A stretch of 64,000 bases of DNA from positions 3,348,001 to 3,412,000 of the forward strand of contig JAULSR010000002.1 in NCBI GenBank assembly GCA_030512295.1, in the 5' to 3' direction. The notes beneath the pieces are model-generated. The model saw only the letters and a list, made by a program, of their open reading frames with translations. It was not told the origin of the DNA and did no database searches. This document shows positions 22,246 through 30,385 of this stretch, piece after piece. The DNA comes from Bombardia bombarda (lineage: Eukaryota; Ascomycota; Sordariomycetes; Sordariales; Lasiosphaeriaceae). The first letter of the stretch is position 1; each line of letters starts with the position of its first letter. The translations under genes and the position numbers were made by a program.

Positions 22246-25200
22246 CTTGGGCGGTTATGGAGGGAGGGTTGACTCTTGGCGGGATGGCGGGATAAGGTCT
22301 GAGAGATGATGTGGGGGAGCCGTCTTGAAGTCGTGGGGAAGAGATGTCGGGAGGGCTTTATACAAGCCAGCAGCTCTTGGCCCTTTCACTCTCTTCTCAT
22401 CCATGTTAGAGGGGGAGGGCGAGGCGCTGGGCCCCGGAGTCATCTTTGCTTGTCTTTGCCATGGCATAGCCTTCACCATGGCTGCTGACTGCTCTCGGTA
22501 ACATGGGCCTGAAAGCCGGTGACATATTCCCTCACAGGATCCTGGGATAAGATGAAAAAGCCCTGTCAGTAAATGAAGTGATATGGAAGCCTTCAACAGC
22601 CTGGATTCCCCATCCCGAACCCCCTTGTTTGCACCCTGTTCCTACAGGAAACTCTATTTGGCGCCTGCTTGCCGCCGTGCCCCAAGAGACACGACTATAA
22701 TGCGGAGAAACTCCATGGACAAGCGAGACGCGCCATGGCCAAGGATACCCCGTATCTGAGCCTCCTTCCGGGCTAATAGGCGCGTGCGGGCCTCCTTGGT
22801 TGCATACGTGGGGACCAGATGCCCGCCCTTGGCTATGCAGTAACAACAACCATGACCACAAAAATCATAGGTGCCATACCATACAAGCAGGCTCTGAGGT
22901 AGCTGTATCGTGGAGCTGCGGGACCACGGACTAGGCTCTCCGGTCGACTGGGTCATAACACCATCTCTCGGCCTCGGGGGAGCTTTGGTCGACGATCTGG
23001 TGATGGGACATAGTGCAGCAGGTACTAGCCAGCGGAAGGGAAGGGACTGGGGCAAAAACCTCCCCGTTCAGGTCAGGTCCCAATCTGGATGGCCAACCAG
23101 AAGGACCGTCAGTCGATCACTCCCCCAGATTATGGGAATGTCATTGAATCTTCATCGCCCAAAACGCCACCCATGCAGCATCTCGCCACGGCTGGGAAGG
23201 GCCGAAAGTCGTTCGTGTGGGGAAGCACAGCAGGGCGGCGGGAGGCTAATAAGCAAGATGACGGCGGTGGAGAGGAAGGACGGGGCGACAGCCTTCTCAC
23301 TTCTCCTGCTCCTGCTGCTCTGCTCCTCCTGAGCGCTAAGAGTCGAAAAGCAGGCGATATGACAATATGGGAGCCAAAGGATAGACTTGATCGTGCAGCG
23401 AAAACGCGGTAGGGAAGTGGATCTTGTGCTCTCTCAGGCCGCGCCCCCTCCTCCTCCTGGTCCTAGTGCGGCTGGCCGGCTGGCTGGTTCGAGCTCGTCG
23501 ATAGAAGAATTTCAGTGCAAACTGCCCTTTGTTTTCCTGTTGCCATGCCATGCCATGCCATGCGGGCCATGAGATCCACTCACTCTCGCCCAACTCCGGT
23601 GCGACCAGTCCACTGTTGAGCCGTTTCTTAGGCAGGAAGGGCACCGGCTAAAACGTTTTTCTCGTTCAAGACGCTTGGACTGATAAAGAGAATGGTATCG
23701 CCCGATAATCGCCCTGGATGCGTAGGAAAAGGGGGGTCGCCCAGTTCACCACAGAAATGAGGCAGTCGAAGTTGGAGAAGGAAAGAAAGAAGAAAAAGAA
23801 GCAAAGGTCTGCGCCCTCCAAGAGACTCAAACCAGGGCGTCCCATGAGGAGAAATACTCCGACAGAGCGGGGGAAACACATCTGCGAGATCACGTAGGAC
23901 GAGATCATGTCACACTGATTCACACGTATATCTGGGAAAATTACAGCCACCAAATTCCATATAGATCGATCGCGATCGTGTCAGGCTGTATAGGGGCTGG
24001 GCACGAACTTGTAGACAGCTTCATCATGTTCGCAATGAGTGTCCAGGTCGGCAGTCGGGGTAGTGAGGGGATCCCCAAGGGCTATTCTCGCTCGTCGAGA
24101 GGACGGATAAAACTTGTGGACTGCAATGTCTCGAATTGTCCATTGCGAATTCGGGGCTGCTGCACCGCATTTCGATATTAGACCAAGCGAAGTGGTGTGG
24201 AGGGAGGGGGGGCAACGACGGTAAGGGTGTGCCACCTGCCACTGCCACCCCTTGGCAAGGGCTGCCGTACCGCTGGGGAAATGCTACCCTGACAGCTTAG
24301 GCGAATCGGAGCCGAAAGGGGAGCCCAAACTGCCTGTGGGGATATATTAGCCAGACAAGATGCTTTAGCCAGTACAGATGAGAATGGAGGCGCAATAATG
24401 TCGAGCAAATTAATACGACAACGAAGGACCATGGAAATCGACGAAGGAAAATATTTTCCGCCAGCAGACAGACACACAACCCTTTCATTTCCATATCCCC
24501 TTGTTGGACTCAGGAGAGGATATGTCACGAGGATCGACTCCCGCGTTCCGGCATAATCATGGTAGATCAGGCTTGTGGTACTTGGGACTGCCAAACTAGC
24601 AGCAACATTGAACGGCACTTGAGGGCGCGGGACGGCAGTCTGCTACTGTCGTATCGGACCCCATATGATTGAAACGAAACATGGGGCGATCAGGAACCAG
24701 GGGATTGAGTATCGAGCATCTCTCGAATCGACCCACGTGATGGTGCCAAAAACAAAAGCTCATCGGCCCAAGGCGCTTCCGAATATAGACTATGTTTGAC
24801 CATAGTCGAATGTGTAAAAACAGCATAGAAGGGCCGAGGAAAGAATAGAAAGCGCGCGCAGGCGGCAGGCGATAGTTTCGGGGCTGAGATGACGATGTTG
24901 GGAGATCCGCTCAAAGAAGCGAACCCCAGATTTCGATTTTGTCGCTTGATGCATCCATCCAGATTCGCTACCACAATTGGACAAGAACCATAGCGGCCTG
25001 TCTAGCTAGTCCTACAAGGCCTAGACGCGAGACAAAACAACAAGGCAAAAATTTGCAAGCAAAAGAGAACTTTCTCAAGTAGCTGGATTGGTGTCCGATC
25101 CTGTGCGCGGATGATAGCCTTAGGCTTGATGTGCATTGGTGTTTCGCTGCAAACGGAAATTGATAGGAACTGCTTATGAGCGTTCCCTTGTGATCTTGAA

Positions 25201-25552
25201 CAGTTGCAATTGACGTCAACAGTGTCGTGAATATTTGTCCTTTTGGTGGATGTTATCGTTCGGATTTGTAAGTGGACATAATACTGCAGCCAGTCGTTAA
25301 TTATTGAGTAATAGGTCCCCGCACAGGAGATGGTCGGACACCGATACCTATTCGGGGCCCAGTTATGTCCGGCGCGGGGACGACGGTGCCCAAATTGACC
25401 CTACGGCCTCTGCTGTTCGGCGATAATGCAGCGCATACTATTGTCGGACATCCGTGAAGCGCCGCCATCTTTTGAAGCCGAAATCGCATCCGATTTCAAA
25501 ATCGGAGACATCATCCAACGTAACGAGTTAATAAGACAAAAAACCGCCCAAA
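22246..25552. other. 3.3-kb intergenic region upstream of the GH7 gene
   Basis: The first 100-300 bases are the GH7 promoter, with a TATA-like box. The remainder shows no recognisable gene. Confidence 0.5.
22358..22363 (-). promoter_or_regulatory. TATA-like box of the GH7 gene
   Basis: On the minus strand the sequence reads GTATAAAG about 113 bases before the ATG, a usual distance for strongly induced fungal cellulase genes. A GTGGGG motif that fits the CreA consensus lies nearby. Confidence 0.4.
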
Positions 25553-26275
25553 ATGCCACGTGAACACCGAGGTCCCGTGTCAGTCAAGCTGTTCAAGAAG
25601 GAAACCGCAGAAATATTGCGTGTTGGGCCCATGACCATCCGCGTCTATGAAGACGGGTCTCTGACCGAGAACCGAGTCAGCGGCGTGCTCCTCGAGCTAC
25701 CCGCTGGACAGTCCGGCCCGCCCATGCATTGGCATCGCTTTCACGATGAGCTGTTTCTGGTTACTAAAGGTAAAATGAATAGGCCGTTGTTCGAAAGAGT
25801 GAAAATGTTGCGCCGCCACGCGCTGACGACAAGGCCAGGAACTATGCGATTCGTCACGCCTGACGGAGACATCGATGCGTCGGCAGGAGATCTCATGACG
25901 GTCCCTCCGAGAGCGGTTCACACCTTCAAGAACCCGTCTGAGACGGAGGACTGTGAATGCTACATGACCGCCACACCAGGTAAGCAAGCACCCGTTCTGT
26001 AAGGTAGCCGAGGTCCTGTCGATTACCTGCTAACTTTCGCCATTCTTTGACGCAGCACACTACGTCGACTGTCAGTTTGAAAGCCCGCTCGCCCCCTTTT
26101 CGAGTGTTGTTTATTTCCCCGACAAATAAGCGCCTCGTGCTGATCAAGTGAGACAACAGACTTTCGAATGCTCGCCAAGGCAACCGAAGAAGGCAAGAAA
26201 CTCGCCCCGGCCGATACTCAGCACCTGATGGCCTTGTTCGGAACCTTTCCCCCCGGTGTGGATTCTGAGCCATGA
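25553..26275 (+). CDS. small cupin-domain protein
   Basis: Four exons (25553-25769, 25839-25979, 26056-26070, 26160-26275) give 162 residues in frame. Exon 3 is only 15 nt. Both cupin motifs are present. Motif 1 is PPMHWHRFHDELFLVTKG, with the His-x-His and Glu metal ligands; motif 2 is GDLMTVPPRAVHTFKN, with the last His ligand. It is therefore a single-domain metal-binding beta barrel. The first intron is 69 nt, so reading through it keeps the frame, but splicing restores VTKGTMRFVTPDG. Such small cupins include dioxygenases, isomerases and proteins of unknown activity; the substrate cannot be told from sequence. No pathway genes lie next to it. Confidence 0.85.
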
Positions 26276-26498
26276 AGAAGTGATGCAACCCACTATCAGG
26301 ACATGTAGGCAGCAAGTAGGACCCTATGTTCAAGTAGATTGATTGTCCGAAGAATGACGCACGATTCCTGGATTTGGGACTGCTTCATCTATGTTCACCC
26401 TAAGTTGGTTATCAATGACATGACATTAAAAAACTAAACAAAGGCGAATGACCGTGAACCGAAGGTCGATAATGGTTCCTGTTCGGGTTGGCTTTAGG

Positions 26499-27936
26499 TT
26501 ATCTGCCCTGTAGTCTTCCTGAGCGTCGCCTGCCAGCCTCGGCCGGAATCTCAGTCGTCTTCTTGTTTTCTTTCTTATCTTGTTCCAATCTTACATTAGC
26601 AGAACGTGCGGAAGCCTGCTTCGCCATCGTTGATTTGCCCTTTGCCGTCGTGGATTTGACCTTCTTTGCCGGCATCTCATCCTCATCGGTCTTGTGCTTT
26701 CTCTTAATCGGCTGATCTTCCTCGTCTGCCTCTTTGGCGACCTTTGACTTTGCAGTTTTAGGCTTCGCTGCTTTCTTCACTTTCACCTTCTCCTCGGGTT
26801 CAGATTCCAATGGCTCTTCCTTCACCCCAGGCACAACGCGTCCAGTCTTTTTCTGAACATTCGGTGCAAAGCAACTCGTCCTCCCGCCCACAGTCAGAAA
26901 GGCGAGATTCTCGCCATTGGGGAGACGGCTTGTCGCCCCTTTCGTGCCCTTTCCCCATCGGTAATTGAACAGCCAATCCTCGGGGAACTGATCGGAATCC
27001 CCGAGCTTGTCGACCGCCAGCTGACAAACAAAACGGATCGATTCGTAGAGAGTCTTGATCTGGGCATCATCAAAGTCGTCACAGTACTGTTCCGGGTGAA
27101 GCTTGGCGTGATATAAGACTTCGTCACCAACCCAGTTGCCGATACCGCTGATGGTGGCCTGGTCGAGAAGGAGAGCTTTAATCGGCACATGTCGCGATCG
27201 CATCTTTTTCTTCAGGTAATCCTCGGTGAAGATGTTGATGTCGACAACTGGGTCCGGGCCATTCTCAACAAGTGGAGAATGCTTCCTGATAGTCTCGCCG
27301 GGACAGTCCACAAGACGGACACGGCCAAAGCGTCGAGAATCGGTGAAGGCGATCTCAACTGTGGGGTCTTCTGTCTGTAACTTGAATTTCCAGTACTTTG
27401 GTGGCCAAACGTCGAGTTCGTCTGGCTTCATCTTTTTGTAGTAGTTGGTATAGGCAGTCTGTTCGCCTTTAATATGTATCCAGCCTGTCATTCCGAAATG
27501 CATCACGGGATGGGGAGGATGATCGAGCACAAGCCTTGAGCCCCATTAGTTTTCACTAGGACGATAAGCTCTAGAACTGCGACGGCTTACCAGAAGTATT
27601 TCCCTTGCGTCCCAGCTGAAATCACCTGAATTGCAATGAACCTTGTTAGATATCACGAAAACGTGTGGCAACGTGACAGCAGGGCATGATTTGGACATAC
27701 TTTCTTGCCTGTCAAGGCTGCGGCAACCTCAGAACCCGTTGTCCCAACCTTTCCAAAGACATTGGCATCATCAATGGCTGTGGCCTTCTTGATTGTCTTG
27801 CCCACCAGGTGGAGGCGCAGATAGTGGACAATCCGTGCAACTTCAGTGGGCGCGTTTCGCGCAATTAGCATTCGCCAAAAACAACAAGTCGTTGGAATTC
27901 TTTTCTGTCAAGCTTACTTTCAGCAATTTCAGGCAT
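26499..27936 (-). CDS. formamidopyrimidine-DNA glycosylase (Fpg/MutM family)
   Basis: Four exons (27936-27918, 27840-27701, 27625-27591, 27534-26499) give 409 residues. Exon 1 is 19 nt and encodes MPEIAE, so Pro2 (the Schiff-base nucleophile) and Glu3 are present. The H2TH region is clear (DQATISGIGNWVGDEVLYHAKLHP). The C-terminal finger (LTVGGRTSCFAPNVQKKTGR) lacks the four Cys of bacterial enzymes and fits the zincless finger of fungal and plant members. A Lys-rich, probably DNA-binding or nuclear-targeting tail of about 120 residues follows. The enzyme excises oxidised bases and nicks the abasic site in base excision repair. It is divergent from the snoRNA host gene. Confidence 0.93.
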
Positions 27937-28381
27937 TGTAGTGAATCGTACTTTACGTCCGACTTGTACCAAGAATAGGCCTCTACAAACCGTGTGTATC
28001 CTTGTAAGGGTTGCGACAAAGCAATTGAACTCCAGTGCCAGATTGACGCGACGAACCGCTTCTGAAGGTGCAATGACGCTTGGTGGGTGGAGAGCTTCAA
28101 ACGCGAAATCCAAACGCAAACACGTGATCTTATCTTATTTTGTTTACCCAATTAGAGGACGCCGGAACGCGGCCGGAGCTGACCAGGGCCCCACCGCACA
28201 GCGGAGTTTTCCTGGCGCTCCACAATCGATCAGCTTCAAAACCACTTCGCGCTCCAAACTTTTTCAATTCTTCCTCCCCTCTTTCCATTCCCATCATCAA
28301 CAGCACCACGTCGCAGCACTCCAACAGCATTCGGTAAGTCGCACAATCTCCATATACTTCACAATTGCCAAGCGGTCTCCC

Positions 28382-28472
28382 TTTCCTGATGACAACTCTC
28401 AAACCGCAAACTAGAGTCTTTGATTCAATTTATTGGAAATGCAACTACATTTGTAACGTCAGTCTGAATATC
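28382..28472 (+). ncRNA. SNR78: box C/D snoRNA, snR78-like (25S Um2421)
   Basis: Box C TGATGAC is at 28387-28393, D' TTGA at 28420-28423 and D CTGA at 28464-28467. The 12-nt guide CAAACTAGAGTC (28407-28418) ends one base before D' and pairs with GACUCUAGUUUG of 25S rRNA. The fifth base from D' pairs with the U that is position 2421 in yeast, the snR78 target. rRNA numbering is from memory. Confidence 0.85.
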
Positions 28473-28774
28473 GCCTTTTTGGCTCATGGGACTTCATCAT
28501 CGCGAACTAGCTCGATCACGCTCTAGAACACATTGCTGACTTGCCCGCAGATCTTATCTCAATAGCACGCGATTCGATTGGATTCTGTTGGAATGCTGAG
28601 CTTCGTCGGGGGTTAAAATATTCAGGGGAGTTGGTCGACACTGCTTCGCTGCTTGTGTCGACCTAGCGATAGCCTTGTCTCGATCTGGACTGAACATCCT
28701 CGAGCCACGGCGCAGAGACTTCAGGTTAGTACCCAACTGGACTTATTATTTTTATTTTTTTACACCTCAACCCC

Positions 28775-28890
28775 ACGTCATCTGATGATTCATCTTTGCT
28801 TCGGCAAGTTGGAATTACCGACTGATAACCCTTGAAGAAAACAATGGCTGTTTCTGATTGACTTGCAACACTCCATGTCTGACATTTAAT
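28775..28890 (+). ncRNA. SNR77: box C/D snoRNA, snR77-like (18S Um578)
   Basis: Box C TGATGAT at 28783-28789 and a perfect CTGA at 28822-28825. The guide GGAATTACCG at 28811-28820 pairs with CGGUAAUUCC in the universally conserved 530-loop of 18S rRNA. D+5 falls on U578 (yeast), just after G577. A further C'-like TGATTGA and a CTGA at 28879-28882 suggest the mature RNA ends there, making the guide box D'. Confidence 0.87.
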
Positions 28891-29011
28891 ATTTGGTCTT
28901 CCATATGCTGACTCAAATTCAAGTTATTCAGAATGTTCTCGTCGCACACTTCGCTCCTCGGACAAATATGATTGCTCAAGTAAGTTGACAATCATTCTCT
29001 TCAAACACAAC

Positions 29012-29105
29012 GCTTCCCTGATGAAACGGCACTGGGCTCCGATTTTCTATGAGCAGATATGCCATTTTTGTGACAGGCCTAGAAAACCTCGTCCACTGAT
29101 TAGCA
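29012..29105 (+). ncRNA. SNR76: box C/D snoRNA, snR76-like (25S Cm2197)
   Basis: Box C TGATGAA at 29019-29025, a D' CCGA at 29039-29042 and D CTGA at 29096-29099. The guide GCACTGGGC (29029-29037) pairs with GCCCAGUGC of 25S rRNA, and D'+5 falls on the third C, position 2197 in yeast. The match is short (9 nt plus a G-U pair), but the predicted nucleotide is exactly right. Confidence 0.8.
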
Positions 29106-29254
29106 TCAATTCCAACACACATTTTGATACTGTTGCTGGGACTCGGACTAACCTGACCCCCCAGAATTCTATAAACACCACCAAACAGGACCACCACTTG
29201 ACATTGACGGCCCATCCAATGTGTACGTATTATATCTTTTACACACAGCACCTT

Positions 29255-29346
29255 CGTTCATATGATGATTTCAGATGACGAGTCTTATTCGTGTTTCACG
29301 ATGCAGACACTTTCTTTACTACCATTCATGCCAAAACTGATTGTTC
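29255..29346 (+). ncRNA. SNR75: box C/D snoRNA, snR75-like (25S Gm2288)
   Basis: Box C ATGATGA at 29262-29268, D' CTTA at 29284-29287 and D CTGA at 29337-29340. The guide AGATGACGAG (29273-29282) pairs with CUCGUCAUCU of 25S rRNA; D'+5 falls on G2288 (yeast). The D-box guide also pairs over 10 nt with another 25S site (see findings). Confidence 0.85.
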
Positions 29347-29507
29347 GCTCACAATACATCTTATTATTGACGCTATTGCGGAACATTGGCTGACCATCTC
29401 AAAGCAGGACCTTTGTCTCATCCTGTCACGACATTGTGGATCCTGCGGTATGATACGTTTCTGGTACGTGTCTTTGGCTTTCCCTGTACCTTTACGGCAC
29501 TTTGCAC

Positions 29508-29594
29508 ACCAACAACCTGATGAAACGACGTTAAAAGACAAGCATATGTTTGAGCTTAAGTGCGACGATGAAAATGTCCACGTCTGATCTTTGG
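29508..29594 (+). ncRNA. SNR74: box C/D snoRNA, snR74-like (18S Am28)
   Basis: Box C TGATGAA at 29518-29524, D' TTGA at 29550-29553 and D CTGA at 29584-29587. The 12-nt guide GACAAGCATATG (29537-29548) pairs with CAUAUGCUUGUC near the 5' end of 18S rRNA, and D'+5 falls on A28. An outer CCAA/TTGG pairing flanks the boxes. Confidence 0.87.
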
Positions 29595-29747
29595 CCTTAT
29601 CTTGATCTTGTGAGGTTCTTAGACAGGCAGCAGTCTAACTTTCGCCGATTAGTTGCTGCAGTAACACAATCACTAAAATCGTCTGTTTATGCAACGATAC
29701 CATTTTGAAGGGTAAGCGTCATTCCCATCATTCTCAAGCACTTCCCT

Positions 29748-29845
29748 CTGGCAACGTGATGATACCAATTTTATCACGACGGTCTTCATAGCTTTATGCA
29801 TTGATGATATTGCCCATGACCGGGCACCTATCTGAAACTTGCCAA
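29748..29845 (+). ncRNA. SNR73: box C/D snoRNA, snR73-like (25S Cm2959)
   Basis: Box C TGATGAT at 29757-29763, C' TGATGAT at 29802-29808 and D CTGA at 29832-29835. A terminal stem pairs GGCAA (29750-29754) with TTGCC (29839-29843). The 12-nt guide TCACGACGGTCT (29774-29785) pairs with AGACCGUCGUGA of 25S rRNA, the snR73 target region in yeast. Box D' is degenerate (CATA), so the exact modified C is less certain. Confidence 0.85.
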
Positions 29846-29990
29846 CTCATAACGTCTTTTGTTTCTTCATCTAGGAGATTCTGGACTAACCAACTAGTAT
29901 TAGACTTTGTCACAACATCTCCTGGACCAGATGTTCCAAAGAGACCTCTTCACCTTATCAACGGGCTGCTTGACGAAAGTTAAGCATCCG

Positions 29991-30385
29991 TAGATGAAGA
30001 AAAGTACGAAGATAGACTGCTCCCCGTTTGACTTAAGGGACAGTTTAGTTATGTCCGTGTCTTGGTTCTAGGCTACCGTACGTGCAATGACGGTATCGGT
30101 TGAAAGTTGCGTGTATGTCATTCTTGTATCTATTATATTCTGAACCATGCCAATCCTGTGTGTGGGATCAACACAGGCGACAGTGAAGCTTCTATTCATA
30201 TGCTCATGTCTCCTTCTCTTGCTCCTTTTTATAGCCGTACATTAATCGATGCGTTCCCCATGTAATCCAAAATTACCATTACAATACCCATGTCCTCACA
30301 ATAAATAACTCCAAATCGCTTGTAGACCCCGTTCCGTTTTGCCCTCTCCTAGTATTTCCATTAACGCCACACCGTCGATCTATAT
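29991..30385. other. intergenic, nothing recognised
   Basis: This lies between the host gene and the carboxypeptidase stop. I find no seventh C/D box pair with a recognisable guide. Confidence 0.5.

Larger units (their letters stand above)
28210..29990 (+). ncRNA. non-coding host gene with six snoRNA-bearing introns
   Basis: Six introns can be placed by donor, branch and acceptor signals: 28334-28550, 28725-28923, 28980-29164, 29223-29407, 29464 to about 29652, and 29712-29874. Each contains one box C/D snoRNA. The exons between are short (about 55-175 nt) and hold no conserved-looking frame, so the spliced product is probably non-coding and serves to deliver the introns. The introns (about 160-220 nt) are much longer than those of the protein genes here, as expected if they carry a cargo. 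The transcript ends are estimates. The start region is CT-rich and lies about 270 bases from the divergent glycosylase gene. Confidence 0.8.

Noticed and set aside
22246..28130. A cellulose-degradation or secondary-metabolite cluster
   Set aside because: Neighbours of the GH7 gene are a small cupin and a DNA-repair enzyme; no other CAZyme, transporter or core synthase is nearby.
29991..30200. Possible seventh C/D snoRNA (GATGAA near 29995, CTGA near 30143)
   Set aside because: Boxes are too far apart, there is no terminal stem and no rRNA guide that I can recognise.
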